Assembly (NCBI RefSeq): GCF_030403505.1
Contig: NZ_JAUEMJ010000001.1
Span: 1,014,606 to 1,078,605 of the forward strand
Origin: Glycomyces tritici
GTDB lineage: Bacteria; Actinomycetota; Actinomycetes; Mycobacteriales; Micromonosporaceae
Length of the DNA stretch: 64,000 nucleotides
Direction of reading: 5' to 3'
Below are positions 35,605-44,663 of the stretch, piece after piece. The notes under the pieces were generated by a model, which worked only from the letters and a program-made list of their open reading frames with translations, ran no database searches and was not told the origin of the DNA. Numbering within the stretch: the first letter of the stretch is position 1; each line of letters opens with the position of its first letter. A program made the translations under genes and the position numbers.

Positions 35605-37776
35605 ATGCGTGATCGACCCCGCCAGCACCGTGTGCCCGGACTGTCCGCACATGGGAGCGACGAACCCGGACCATCCGCCGAAGGCGTGTACGCGCTGCTG
35701 CGCACGAGCCTGCTCGCTGGGCTCGCGATCGCGGCCCTGGTGTTCCCGCTCGCCGCGATGGCCGGCTTGAGCGCGAAAGCCGGCTTCGACTCGATCGACA
35801 CGCTCTCCGTGGAGGTCACCGAGACCGACCCGCCGCTGACCTCGTACGTGTACGCGGCCGACGGCGAGACGCTCGTGAGCCTCTTCTACGACGAGTTCCG
35901 CCGCCACGTCCCGCTCGACGAGGTCGCGCCCGTCATGCAGCAGGCCATGGTCTCCGCCGAGGACGCCCGGTTCTACACGCACAACGGCGTCGACTACCGG
36001 GGCATCGTGCGCGCCATGGTCGCCAACAACTCCTCCGGCGGGGTCGAGCAGGGCGCCTCCACGATCACCATGCAGTACGTGCGCGGCGCGCTCCAGCTCA
36101 ACGCCGAGTCCATCGACGAGGTCATCGAGGCCACCGAGCAGACCGCCACCCGCAAGCTCCGTGAGGCCCGCCTCGCGATGGCCGTCGAGGAGCAGCTCAC
36201 CAAGGACGAGATCCTCGAGCGCTACCTCAACCAGGCGTACTTCGGGCACAACGCGTACGGGATCTTCGCCGCCGCCCAGGTCTACTTCTCCAAGCACCCG
36301 TCCGAACTGAACCTCCAGGAGTCGGCGACGCTCGCCGGGCTCGTGCAGGCCCCCTCGGCGTACGACCCGATCACCTCCGACCAGTCGAGGGCGCTGGAGC
36401 GCCGCAACTGGGTGCTCGACCGGATGGTCGACATCGACTACCTCTCGCGGGGCGACGCCTCAGAGGTGCGCGGCCTGCCGATCGAGCTGGCGGTCTCGGA
36501 CCCGCCGAACTCGTGCATCGGCATCCAGGGCACGCCGACCGAGTTCGGGTTCTTCTGCGACTACTTCCGCCGCTGGTGGCGGGAGCAGGACGCCTTCGGG
36601 GCGACCCCGGCCGAGCGCGAGCGCGAGCTGCGCCAGGGCGGGTACACGATCATCACCACGCTCGACCCCGAGCTGCAGAAGACGGCGAACAAGCACGTCA
36701 ACAGCGCCAAGGGCCAGGAGTCGAGGCTCGCGCACGGCGCGGTGGTGATGGAGCCGGGCACGGGCCGGATCAAGGCGATGGGCCTGAACCGGACCTTCTC
36801 GTACGACCAGAAGCACAACGGCCCGCACTCGAACCCGTCCTTCGACCGCAAGGGCAACTACCCGAACACCGTGAACCCGGTGCTCGGCGGCGGCGCGGAG
36901 GGCGGCTACCAGGCCGGTTCGACGTTCAAGGTCTTCACGATGCTCGCGGCGCTCGACGCGGGCTACCCGCTGGACTACAACATCAACTCCCCCAACCGGG
37001 TGGCGACGAGCTTCGTCTCGGCGACCACGGCGTGCGGCGGCAGGTGGTGCCCGAAGAACGGCTCGGCCGCGATGGCGGGCACCCGCGACATGTGGTCCGG
37101 GTTCGGGATGTCGGTGAACACGTACTTCGCGCAGCTCATCGACCGGGTGGGAGCGGACAAGGCCGTGGAGATGGCCGAGCGGATGGGCCTGCAGTGGCGT
37201 TCCGAGGGCGACGCGTACTACGCCTCGGAGGAGCGGCGCTCGGGCTGGGGGCCGTTCACCCTGGGCGTCTCGGACGTGCAGCCGATCGAGATGACGAACG
37301 TCTTCAACACGCTCGCCGCCGAGGGGCTCTACTGCGAGCCGATACCGGCGATGCGCATCATCGACCCCCACGGCAAGGAACTCGACGCGGCCACGCCGCG
37401 CTGCCACCAGGAGCTGGACGCGGACGTGGCGCGGGCCGCGACCGACGCCGGCCGGTGCGTCACCGAGACCGAGCGCAAGGGCGCGCAGTGCGGGCCCTGG
37501 GGCACCTCGCGGGTCGTGGGCGAACTGGCCGGGAGGCCCGTGGCGGGCAAGTCCGGTACGACGGACGGCGACCGGGCCTCGTGGTTCCTGGGCTACACGC
37601 CGCAGTTGACGGTGGGGGCGTTCATGGCCGACCCGGACTACATCTTCAACCCGGTGGGCAAGTCGAACACGACCAAGTCGAAGGAGACGGCGGGGAAGAT
37701 CTTCAGGGACGCCTTGAAGGGCGTGGAGGAGGTCAAGTTCAAACCCCCGTCACACGACATCATGTACGGGGATTGA
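35605..37776 (+). CDS. Class A penicillin-binding protein (transglycosylase/transpeptidase)
   Basis: This 723-residue bifunctional peptidoglycan synthase has a short cytoplasmic tail, a membrane helix (about 33-56), a GT51 domain with catalytic Glu119 (VSAEDARFYTHNGVD) and GASTITMQ, and a transpeptidase domain with STFK (439-442, nucleophile Ser439), SVN (503-505) and KSGT (649-652). The Gln-Gln of the usual STITQQ is MQ here. Its 3' end overlaps that of surf1 on the other strand by 17 bp, a tail-to-tail arrangement. Confidence 0.95.
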   Translation: MRDRPRQHRVPGLSAHGSDEPGPSAEGVYALLRTSLLAGLAIAALVFPLAAMAGLSAKAGFDSIDTLSVEVTETDPPLTSYVYAADGETLVSLFYDEFRRHVPLDEVAPVMQQAMVSAEDARFYTHNGVDYRGIVRAMVANNSSGGVEQGASTITMQYVRGALQLNAESIDEVIEATEQTATRKLREARLAMAVEEQLTKDEILERYLNQAYFGHNAYGIFAAAQVYFSKHPSELNLQESATLAGLVQAPSAYDPITSDQSRALERRNWVLDRMVDIDYLSRGDASEVRGLPIELAVSDPPNSCIGIQGTPTEFGFFCDYFRRWWREQDAFGATPAERERELRQGGYTIITTLDPELQKTANKHVNSAKGQESRLAHGAVVMEPGTGRIKAMGLNRTFSYDQKHNGPHSNPSFDRKGNYPNTVNPVLGGGAEGGYQAGSTFKVFTMLAALDAGYPLDYNINSPNRVATSFVSATTACGGRWCPKNGSAAMAGTRDMWSGFGMSVNTYFAQLIDRVGADKAVEMAERMGLQWRSEGDAYYASEERRSGWGPFTLGVSDVQPIEMTNVFNTLAAEGLYCEPIPAMRIIDPHGKELDAATPRCHQELDADVARAATDAGRCVTETERKGAQCGPWGTSRVVGELAGRPVAGKSGTTDGDRASWFLGYTPQLTVGAFMADPDYIFNPVGKSNTTKSKETAGKIFRDALKGVEEVKFKPPSHDIMYGD

Positions 37777-38563
37777 CCGCCTCGGACGACGCAGCGGCCT
37801 CCGGCTCACCGCCGGGGGCCGTTGCCGTTGCTTCGGCGTCCTCGGTGTCCATGTCGCGGCGCTCGCGGCGCGCGAGGACGACCCACCCGAGGGGGACCAT
37901 GGCCGCGAACAGCGCCCACTGGACCGCGTACGAGTAGTTCTGCCAGTCCTTGAACGAGGGCGTCTCCAGGGCGGTGAAGCCCTCGGCCGGCTCGATGTCG
38001 GCGATCCACGCCGAGCGCAGCTCGTAGTCCAGGTGCGGGCCGAGCATGTCGATGCTCAGGCGGCGCGATTCGAGGTGCCCGCCGGTCTCGCTGACGCCGC
38101 CGCTGGACTCCTCGTACTCGTAGACGCGGCCGGTGACGGTGACCTCGCCGCTCGGCGCCTCGGGGTAGTCGGGGACGCTGCCGGTGTTCTCGGAGGGCAC
38201 GAAGCCGCGGTCGACGAGGATCGCGGTGCCGTCCTCCAGGACGAGCGGCGTGACGATCTCGAAGCCGTTGAGGCTGTTGTTCGTCTGGGCGCGCAGCACG
38301 ATCTCGTTCTCGGCGTCGTACACGCCGGTGGCCTCCACGAGGGTCCAGCGCACGTCGTCGTCCAGGCCCTCCCCGGGGGGCAGGGTCGCGTCGAGCGGTG
38401 CGGCCTCGCGGCTGTGCTCGATGACGTCGTTCGCGGCCGCCCGCTCGACCGCGCGGCCCCACTGCCACTGGGAGAGCAGCACGCACACGACCATCACGAC
38501 CAGGCCCGCCAGCGTCAGCAGGAGCCAGCGAGGTGCGAGGACGAATCGGTACCGCTGCATCAC
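37760..38563 (-). CDS. SURF1-family cytochrome oxidase assembly protein
   Basis: This 267-residue membrane protein has the two SURF1 helices (about 12-32, with the LSQWQWGRAVER motif after it, and about 213-232) flanking an extracytoplasmic domain with GFEIVTPLVLEDGTAILVDRGFVP. SURF1 helps insert heme into aa3-type oxidase, fitting the aerobic lifestyle suggested by sdhCAB. A GTG start with TAGACT 7 nt upstream (38571-38576) suggests leaderless transcription. The acidic, Ala-rich C-terminal tail overlaps the PBP gene end. Confidence 0.9.
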   Translation of the reverse strand: MMQRYRFVLAPRWLLLTLAGLVVMVVCVLLSQWQWGRAVERAAANDVIEHSREAAPLDATLPPGEGLDDDVRWTLVEATGVYDAENEIVLRAQTNNSLNGFEIVTPLVLEDGTAILVDRGFVPSENTGSVPDYPEAPSGEVTVTGRVYEYEESSGGVSETGGHLESRRLSIDMLGPHLDYELRSAWIADIEPAEGFTALETPSFKDWQNYSYAVQWALFAAMVPLGWVVLARRERRDMDTEDAEATATAPGGEPEAAASSEAVNPRT

Positions 38564-38599
38564 GCCGCCGAGTCTAGACCCGCTCTACACTTGCGCCTC

Positions 38600-39940
38600 A
38601 TGAGCGATGTAGTGAATGCGGTGCGCGCCGCCATGCCCGCGGTGCGCGCCGATCTGGAGGCCCTCGTCAAGATCCCGGCGATCGCCTTCGAAGGACTCGA
38701 CCACGAGCCGGTCCGCCAGGGCGCGAACGCCGTCCAGCGCCTCCTCGAGGAGGCCGGCGCGGCCGAGACCCGCCAGCTCTCCCACGGCGGCGGGCAGCCG
38801 AGCGTGTACGCGCACTTCCCCGCCCCCGCGGGCCAGCCGACGGTCCTGCTGTACGCCCACCAGGACGTGCAGCCGGTCGGCGACCTCGCGAAGTGGGAGC
38901 AGCCCGACCCGTTCACCGTGGTCGAGAAGGACGGGCGGCTGTACGGCCGCGGCGTCGCCGACGACAAGGCCGGCGTGATGGCGCACGTCGCCGCGCTGCG
39001 CGCCTACGGCGGGAAGCCGCCCGTGGGCGTGAAGCTCCTCATCGAGGGCGAGGAGGAGTTCGGCTCCCCCACGCTCGAGGCGCTGCTGCGCGAGCACCGG
39101 GAACTCCTGGCCGCCGACGTGGTGGTCATCGCCGACTCGCAGAACTGGCGCACCGAGGTCCCGGCCCTCACCACGACGCTGCGCGGCGTCATCAACGTGT
39201 ACGTGGAGGTCGCGGTCCTCAAGGGCGCGGTGCACTCCGGGCTCTTCGGCGGGCCGGTGCCGGACGCGCTGACCGCGCTGGCGCGGCTCGTGGCGACCCT
39301 GCACGACGACGCCGGCGATGTGGCCGTCGCGGGCCTGGTCACCGGCCGCAGCTCGGACCTCGACTACGACGAGGCGGCGCTGCGCCATGAGGCGGGGATG
39401 CTGCCGGGCGCCGAGTTCATCGGCACCGGGCGGCTGACCGAGCGCCTGTGGTCGAAGCCGACCGCCACCGTGCTGGGCATCGACGCGCCGGGCGCCGCGG
39501 AGTCGGCGAACGCGCTGCAGCCGCGGGCGCGCGCGAAGGTCTCGTTCCGGCTCGCGGCGGGCGACTCGGCCGCGAACGCGCTCAAGGCCGTCGAGGAGCA
39601 CCTCCTGGCGAACGCCCCGTGGGGCGCCGAGGTCACGGTGACTCCCGAAGGCGGCCTTGGCGACCCGTGCTCGATCGACGCGACCGGCCCGTCCTACGAC
39701 GCCGCGCGCGCGGCGTTCGCGGAGGCCTGGGACGGCACCGAGCCGGTGGAGATCGGCGTCGGCGGCTCGATCCCGATGATCGCCACGTTCCAGGAGCTGT
39801 TCCCCGAGGCCGCGATCCTGGTGACGGGCGTGGAGGACCAGTACTCGAACCCGCACGGCCCCAACGAGTCGCTCGACATCGCGATGTTCGAGCGGGTCTG
39901 CGTGGCCGAGGCCCTCCTGCTGGAGAAGCTCAAGCGCTAG
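38600..39940 (+). CDS. M20-family dipeptidase/peptidase
   Basis: This 446-residue zinc peptidase has the M20 motifs LLYAHQDVQPVG (metal His and Asp), GRGVADDKAGVMAH, LIEGEEEFGSP (general-base Glu-Glu), IADSQNW, and the lid dimerisation domain (about 190-310), plus GSIPMIATFQE and the C-terminal metal His in NPHGPNESLD. It hydrolyses short peptides in the cytoplasm; specificity is not evident. The -10 TACACT (38586-38591) is 8 nt before the ATG, so it is probably leaderless. A strong terminator follows. Confidence 0.93.
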   Translation: MSDVVNAVRAAMPAVRADLEALVKIPAIAFEGLDHEPVRQGANAVQRLLEEAGAAETRQLSHGGGQPSVYAHFPAPAGQPTVLLYAHQDVQPVGDLAKWEQPDPFTVVEKDGRLYGRGVADDKAGVMAHVAALRAYGGKPPVGVKLLIEGEEEFGSPTLEALLREHRELLAADVVVIADSQNWRTEVPALTTTLRGVINVYVEVAVLKGAVHSGLFGGPVPDALTALARLVATLHDDAGDVAVAGLVTGRSSDLDYDEAALRHEAGMLPGAEFIGTGRLTERLWSKPTATVLGIDAPGAAESANALQPRARAKVSFRLAAGDSAANALKAVEEHLLANAPWGAEVTVTPEGGLGDPCSIDATGPSYDAARAAFAEAWDGTEPVEIGVGGSIPMIATFQELFPEAAILVTGVEDQYSNPHGPNESLDIAMFERVCVAEALLLEKLKR

Positions 39941-39948
39941 CGGACGCG

Positions 39949-39981
39949 AACGGGCCCGGTCCTCATTGGACCGGGCCCGTT
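39949..39981. terminator. Bidirectional terminator between convergent peptidase genes
   Basis: A perfect 14-bp stem (39949-39962, AACGGGCCCGGTCC, with 39968-39981) and TCATT loop lies between the stops of the M20 and M48 genes. Confidence 0.85.
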
Positions 39982-39990
39982 GCCGTGCGT

Positions 39991-40995
39991 CTAGAAGCCT
40001 TCGCGGACCTTCCGCAGCACCTTGGCGAGCGGGTCGCCCGAGGTCTGGAAGACGTGGCGGTACGAGTTCGCGGCGGCCTTGGCCTCGGCCGCGATCGACG
40101 CGTCCTTGTCGTCCTCGCGCTTCGGATAGTCGCCGGCGAGGTACTCGCGGTACTCGCCGTCGTCGATCCACGACTTGACCGCGGCCGCGCGGGCGACGGC
40201 GAAGTCGTGGCTGCGCTGCTCCAGCAGCATGAGCTTGAGGAAGCTGTCGCGAAGGTCCCCGCCGGTCTCGAACTCCTTGGCCTGCTCCAGGAACGCCGCA
40301 GTGTCCACATCGTGCAGATCGCCCCCGCCGGCGAGCTTCGCCATCACGCGGATGGCCGCGGCCGGGTCCTGCACCGCCAATACGCCGGCCCGGTCTGCCG
40401 AGAGCTCGGACTTGCGGCTCCACTCGTAGAGCGCGGCGGTGATGACCCGCAGGCCGACCACGCCGACCGGGATCCAGGCGACCGAGGTGGTGAGCCGCAC
40501 CAGCACCATCAGCAGCGTGCGGTAGAGCCCGTGCCCGGAGAGGGCGTGGCCCAGCTCGTGCGCGAGCAGGAACTTCAGTTCGGCGTCGTCCAGCAGCTCG
40601 ATCGAACCGGAGTTGATCACGATCACCGGCTTGTCGATGCCGATGCACATCCCGCCCAGGTCGGGGTCGCGCGTGATGTACAGCTCCGGCAGCTCCGAGG
40701 CGTCGAGCACGGCGCCCACCTGCTGGTAGGCCTCGTAGACGCGGGAGTACTGGTGGCGGTCGACGCGGATCGAGGAGCCCATGAGGCTCAGGCGCAGGGC
40801 CCGCTCGGAGACCATCCCGGAGACCTTGCGCAGGACGATGTCGAAGCCGCGCAGCTCCCGCAGTGCGACGAGCGCGCCCCGGTCGGCGGGGTGCTCCCAG
40901 GCCCGAGTCGATATGCCGCGCAGGATGACCGGCCCGCGAGCCTGGTCCCTGGCCTCGACCGGACCGCGTTCGCCCGGTGACTGGTCCTCGCTCAT
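39991..40995 (-). CDS. M48-family metallopeptidase
   Basis: This 334-residue peptidase of the HtpX/Ste24 group has the zinc motif HELGH (in LLAHELGHALSGHG, about 145-149) and the third ligand Glu in SRKSELSADRAGVLAV. A hydrophobic stretch (about 160-190) may dip into the membrane, but there are no clear full-length N-terminal helices as in HtpX, so it may be soluble or peripheral. Role is likely quality control; substrate unknown. It converges on the M20 gene. Confidence 0.92.
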   Translation of the reverse strand: MSEDQSPGERGPVEARDQARGPVILRGISTRAWEHPADRGALVALRELRGFDIVLRKVSGMVSERALRLSLMGSSIRVDRHQYSRVYEAYQQVGAVLDASELPELYITRDPDLGGMCIGIDKPVIVINSGSIELLDDAELKFLLAHELGHALSGHGLYRTLLMVLVRLTTSVAWIPVGVVGLRVITAALYEWSRKSELSADRAGVLAVQDPAAAIRVMAKLAGGGDLHDVDTAAFLEQAKEFETGGDLRDSFLKLMLLEQRSHDFAVARAAAVKSWIDDGEYREYLAGDYPKREDDKDASIAAEAKAAANSYRHVFQTSGDPLAKVLRKVREGF

Positions 40996-41408
40996 GCCCG
41001 CTCCTCACGGTTGGCTCTGGTGCAAGTGTGGCACGGCCGCGCCAGCGGCGGCGGCTGCGCGCGAACGGCACGGCCCCAGGCCGATCCGCGCCGCGGCGGC
41101 AGGCCGGTGCCGGATTTCACCCTGGAAGTCCGCAAGGGCCCCAAGCGGTCCGGACGCATAGCGGGCATTGCCGCCCACAAGGGGGCGAGATAACGAATCG
41201 GCGTCAACACGCCCTGCGGCGCTTGACACTCAGGCTCGCAAGGACTACTCATTGATGTGGGTCAGCAATTCCGGGGCGTCGTGGAGAATCGTTTGGGGTG
41301 TTCTTGCGACGCCCCGTATCCATGCCCTCTTCTGGACTCCCCGGTACCCTCACGGGCCGGTGCCCAGGTATTCTTGCGCTGGCGCGGCGCCCTGTGCGGC
41401 CCCGCCCG
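40996..41408. other. Intergenic region upstream of tRNA-Arg, with a long hairpin
   Basis: In these 413 bp I see a TTGACA hexamer at 41223-41228 with TACTCA 17 bp on, and an inverted repeat GGGGCGTCG (41273-41281) / CGACGCCCC (41307-41315) with a 25-nt loop. No supported protein gene. The hairpin could be part of a small RNA or of the tRNA promoter region. Confidence 0.4.
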
Positions 41409-41485
41409 GCGCCCGTAGCTCAGCTGGATAGAGCACTGGACTTCTAATCCAATGGTCGCAGGTTCGAATCCTGCCGGGCGCGCCA
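41409..41485 (+). tRNA. tRNA-Arg (TCT)
   Basis: Acceptor GCGCCCG (41409-41415) pairs with CGGGCGC (41475-41481), the D-arm is AGCTCAGCTGGATAGAGC, the anticodon loop CTTCTAA gives TCT (Arg, AGA codons), and the T-arm has GGTTCGAATCC. G is the discriminator and CCA (41483-41485) is encoded. Confidence 0.96.
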
Positions 41486-41583
41486 GACTCGCAGGTAGCG
41501 CTCCTATCGACCAAGCCTGCACCGCCTCAATCCCCGCCTCTGGGGCCTTCGTGGCAACGCCCGTAGCAGACTTCGAACGCCGC

Positions 41584-41952
41584 CTAGTCGGATCCGCCCT
41601 CGGGGCCGGTCGGACTGGCGGCGCTCGGCCCTTCCGCAATCTCGACCCTGGTCCGCCATCCCTCGTTGCGGCCGATGATCTCCAAGACGGCGGTGGCGTC
41701 CTGCTCGACGCCGGTGGCGGGATCGACCACGGTGCAGGGAACTTCCAGGTCGTCGGCGACGACGAGGCCCTCCTCGTCGCCGCAGTCGGCCTCGAACACC
41801 ACGCCGGTCTGCACCTCCAGCGTTCGGACGACGCTCTCGGCGACCTGCTCGCCAGTGGTCGTCATCGCGGGCGCGGGTTCGTCACCGCATGCCGCGAGCA
41901 GGGCGGCCGCGATCGCCGCCAGGGCGGGTGCGGCGAGGTGGTGTGGTCGCAA
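41584..41952 (-). CDS. DUF4333-type lipoprotein
   Basis: This 122-residue protein has a lipoprotein signal peptide ending in LLAACG (Cys about 22) and a single small domain with a Cys pair (ADCGDEEGL and VPCTVVDP) of the DUF4333 type, common in actinobacterial lipoproteins and often linked to MycTH-like wall proteins. The C-terminus is Ser/Gly-rich. Function unknown. It stands alone between tRNA-Arg and mgtC. Confidence 0.82.
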   Translation of the reverse strand: MRPHHLAAPALAAIAAALLAACGDEPAPAMTTTGEQVAESVVRTLEVQTGVVFEADCGDEEGLVVADDLEVPCTVVDPATGVEQDATAVLEIIGRNEGWRTRVEIAEGPSAASPTGPEGGSD

Positions 41953-42045
41953 CGTCGTGCCCCTTGTCCGATGTCCAGCCGAGGTGGCCCCGTTCCCGTG
42001 CGGTCGCGGGGCTCATCGCTGGACGTTAGCCGGGCCGTGCCCGCC

Positions 42046-42723
42046 TCAGACGATGTCCGACTGCTCTTCGTGGTACTTGACGCTTTCGATGCCGTCGATG
42101 GTCCTGAGCTTCACCGTGAGTTCGCCGACCTGGCCGCGGCCGGAGAGGACGAAGTCGGTGGTCCGCTCGTAGCCGTCGCCGTCCTCGCCCTGCATCTCGG
42201 TGACCTTGTACCCCTCTTCGGTGCATTTGGCGATCACCGCGGCCAGCGCGCCGGAGCTGGTGTAGCGGACCTGGAGGCGTCCGGCGTGCCTCGCGTGGTG
42301 GGCGAGGGCGTTCTCGACGGGGGCGAGTCCGGCGACGATGGCGAGCTGCGCGACGGCGACGGCGACGGCCGCCCAGTAGAGGCCGGCGCCGCAGGCGAGG
42401 GCGATGGCGGTGGTGGACCAGATGGAGGCGGCGGTGGTCATGCCGTGGACGATGTTCTTGTTGAAGAAGATGACGCCCGCGCCGAGGAAGCCGATGCCGG
42501 TGACGACCTGCGCGGCGATGCGGGCGGGGTCGACGCCGGCGGTGCCGGGCACGGTCTCGGGGAAGCCGAAGCGGCCGGCGAGGACGAACAGGCAGGTGCC
42601 GACGGCGATGAGGGCGTGCGTGCGCATGCCGGCGGGCTTGCCCTGCCATTCGCGTTCGGCGCCGACGACGAGGCCGAGCAGCAGTGCGAGTCCGAGGGGG
42701 CCGAGATAAGTCCAAGGGTCCAT
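42046..42723 (-). CDS. MgtC/SapB family membrane protein
   Basis: This 225-residue protein has five hydrophobic segments in the first 150 residues with the family motifs LLLGLVVGAEREWQGKPAGMRTH and GIGFLGAGVIF, and a C-terminal ACT-like cytoplasmic domain (about 148-225). MgtC proteins are linked to growth in low magnesium and inside macrophages, where they inhibit the F-ATPase in Salmonella; here the role is not known. Lone gene, 42 bp from mshB. Confidence 0.92.
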   Translation of the reverse strand: MDPWTYLGPLGLALLLGLVVGAEREWQGKPAGMRTHALIAVGTCLFVLAGRFGFPETVPGTAGVDPARIAAQVVTGIGFLGAGVIFFNKNIVHGMTTAASIWSTTAIALACGAGLYWAAVAVAVAQLAIVAGLAPVENALAHHARHAGRLQVRYTSSGALAAVIAKCTEEGYKVTEMQGEDGDGYERTTDFVLSGRGQVGELTVKLRTIDGIESVKYHEEQSDIV

Positions 42724-42765
42724 AACTCCCCGGGGTACCCCTTTCGGGCCTCGCGGAATCCCAGG

Positions 42766-43686
42766 TCAGGCCAGAAGGTCGGTCTCCCAGCCGTGTTCGC
42801 CGTCACCGGGGCCCGGCTCGCCTTTGACGAGGCGGTAGTGCTCGGCGGCGAGCGCGTCGTCGCCGAGTTTGTCGCCGAGGACGTCGAGCCAGTCGCCGGG
42901 GGCGATCTGGGTGGCGTAGGCGGCCATGGCCTCGCGTTTGCGGGCGGGGTCGCCGGTGACGCAGGCGTGGATCTGGTCGTCGGGGACGCCGAAGGGGAGG
43001 TCGTCGACGGAGGCGGCGTCGGCGAAGGGGTTGTCGGTGGCGCTGGCGAAGGCCTCGAACTGGGCTTCGATGATGCTGCGGGGCATGGTGGTCCAGTAGA
43101 TCTTGCGGATGTCGTGGGGTGCGCCGAGCGCGGGGCGCCAGGCGGGGTCGGCGGCGAGTTCGGCGGCGCGCATGGCGACGCGGTGGGCCTGGATGTGGTC
43201 GGGGTGGCCGTAGAAGCCGTCGGGGTCGTAGGTGACGAGGACTTCGGGGGTGCGGTCGCGGATGAGCGCCACGAGGTCGGCGGCGGCCTCGTCGACGTCG
43301 GCGCCCCAGAACGCGCGCGGGTGCCGGTTGGAGGGCAGGCCCATCATGCCGGAGTCGCGGTAGCGGGCGACGCCGCCGAGGAAGTGGGTGTCCTGGACGC
43401 CGAGTGCGGCGGTGGCCTGCCGGTACTCCCAGTAGCGGTAGCCGCCGAGCTGGTCGGCTTGGTCTGCGGCGAGGCCGGCGAGGTGGGGGACGCGGACTTC
43501 GCCCTCTTCGCCGAGGGTGCAGGTGACGATGGTGACGTGCGCGTCGGGGCGGGCGGCGTAGTGGGCGACGGTCGCGCCGGTGCCGACGGTCTCGTCGTCG
43601 GGGTGGGCGTGGACGAAAAGGATCGAGCGCCTGCTCCGGTCAGGGCGGTGGGGGGTGACGGGTGGGCGGATGCCGCGTGCGCTCAT
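42766..43686 (-). CDS. mshB: Mycothiol biosynthesis deacetylase MshB
   Basis: This 306-residue zinc deacetylase of the PIG-L family has AHPDDE (zinc His/Asp and base) near residue 26, [21 protein letters not shown] typical of MshB/Mca, and [11 protein letters not shown]. It deacetylates N-acetylglucosaminyl-inositol in mycothiol synthesis and marks the host as an actinobacterium. MshB rather than the amidase Mca is preferred because of length and the [14 protein letters not shown] block. The ATG at 43686 has TAGGCT 7 nt upstream (43694-43699). Confidence 0.9.
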   Translation of the reverse strand: MSARGIRPPVTPHRPDRSRRSILFVHAHPDDETVGTGATVAHYAARPDAHVTIVTCTLGEEGEVRVPHLAGLAADQADQLGGYRYWEYRQATAALGVQDTHFLGGVARYRDSGMMGLPSNRHPRAFWGADVDEAAADLVALIRDRTPEVLVTYDPDGFYGHPDHIQAHRVAMRAAELAADPAWRPALGAPHDIRKIYWTTMPRSIIEAQFEAFASATDNPFADAASVDDLPFGVPDDQIHACVTGDPARKREAMAAYATQIAPGDWLDVLGDKLGDDALAAEHYRLVKGEPGPGDGEHGWETDLLA

Positions 43687-43841
43687 GGGTGCAAGCCTAG
43701 CCAGCGCGGGGCCGTCCCGGTTCACTTGCGCCGCAGGAGACATGACAAGGCTTCAAATGAAACTTTGCAATCTACAGCCCCAGTCGGAATAATGCTCGCG
43801 ATTGTGATGTACCCCATGGACTTACGTCACAGGTTCAGGGA

Positions 43842-43847
43842 TATCCT
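43842..43847 (+). promoter_or_regulatory. -10 element of sdhCAB
   Basis: TATCCT ends 6 nt before the ATG at 43854 with no ribosome-binding site, indicating a leaderless sdh transcript. Confidence 0.5.
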
Positions 43848-43853
43848 GCGCTG

Positions 43854-44657
43854 ATGACCACGACCGAAGACAGTGCCGTCTCGTCGCCCCGGGCCGCCAT
43901 AGCCGCGCGGAACCTCCGGACCGACAACTGGCGGCGGGGCCCGATCCTGACGGTGCTCGGCATTACCGCCTGGGTCGCGTACGCGACGTTCCGGGTCTTC
44001 TACCAAGGCGACTACTGGGTCGCGGACTACCACTACCTGACGCCGTTCTACTCCCCCTGCGTCTCCGAGGGCTGCGTCCCCGAATCCGCCCACTTCGGAC
44101 GGTTCCTCCCCGACCACCCGCTGATCCCCTACGCGGCGCTGAGCCTGCCGTTCCTGCTGGCGTTCCGGCTCACCTGCTACTACTACCGCAAGGCCTACTA
44201 CCGGTCGTTCTGGCTCTCCCCGCCCGCGTGCGCCGTCCCCGACGGGCACCCGCGCTACACCGGCGAGACCCGGTTCCCGCTGCTGCTGCAGAACTTCCAC
44301 CGCTACTTCTTCTACCTGGCCGTCGCAATCTCCCTGGTGAACACCTGGGACGCGGTGCTGGCGTTCCACTCCCCCGACGGCTTCGGCCTGGGCCTGGGGA
44401 ACGTCATCCTGTGGGCCAACGTGGTGCTGCTGTGGTGCTACACCCTCGGCTGCCACTCCTGCCGCCACGTGATGGGCGGGCGGCTCAAGCACTTCTCGAA
44501 GCACCCGGTCCGGTACCGGCTGTGGACGTTCTCCAGCGCTCTCAACAGCCGCCACATGATGTGGGCCTGGATCACCCTGGCGTCGCTGGCGCTCACGGAC
44601 TGCTACGTCATGGCCGTCGCCGCCGGCTGGATCACCGACCTCCGGTTCATCGGTTAA
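43854..44657 (+). CDS. sdhC: Succinate dehydrogenase membrane anchor (Sdh1-type cytochrome b subunit)
   Basis: This 267-residue membrane protein has five helices (about 33-50, 88-106, 148-166, 181-200, 226-250) and conserved His residues (QNFHRYFFYL, GCHSCRHVM, NSRHMMWAW) suited to heme b ligation. It matches the single large anchor of the actinobacterial Sdh1 complex rather than the two small SdhC/SdhD anchors. It passes electrons from succinate to menaquinone. sdhA follows after 6 bp. Confidence 0.88.
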   Translation: MTTTEDSAVSSPRAAIAARNLRTDNWRRGPILTVLGITAWVAYATFRVFYQGDYWVADYHYLTPFYSPCVSEGCVPESAHFGRFLPDHPLIPYAALSLPFLLAFRLTCYYYRKAYYRSFWLSPPACAVPDGHPRYTGETRFPLLLQNFHRYFFYLAVAISLVNTWDAVLAFHSPDGFGLGLGNVILWANVVLLWCYTLGCHSCRHVMGGRLKHFSKHPVRYRLWTFSSALNSRHMMWAWITLASLALTDCYVMAVAAGWITDLRFIG

Positions 44658-44663
44658 AGGGGC

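Noticed and set aside
35605..35770. Cys-rich frame (CPDCPHM, CTRCC) resembling a WhiB or zinc motif
   Set aside because: It overlaps the start of the PBP gene in another frame, lacks WhiB spacing and has no start signal; the PBP frame has a clear promoter and membrane helix.
41011..41193. 60-codon frame between the M48 peptidase and tRNA-Arg genes
   Set aside because: No ribosome-binding site or -10 at a fitting distance, low-complexity start, and no recognisable domain.
43814..43840. GTGA...TCAC repeat upstream of sdhCAB as a CRP- or Rex-like site
   Set aside because: Arms are only 4 bp and 19 bp apart, which fits neither the CRP nor the Rex consensus.
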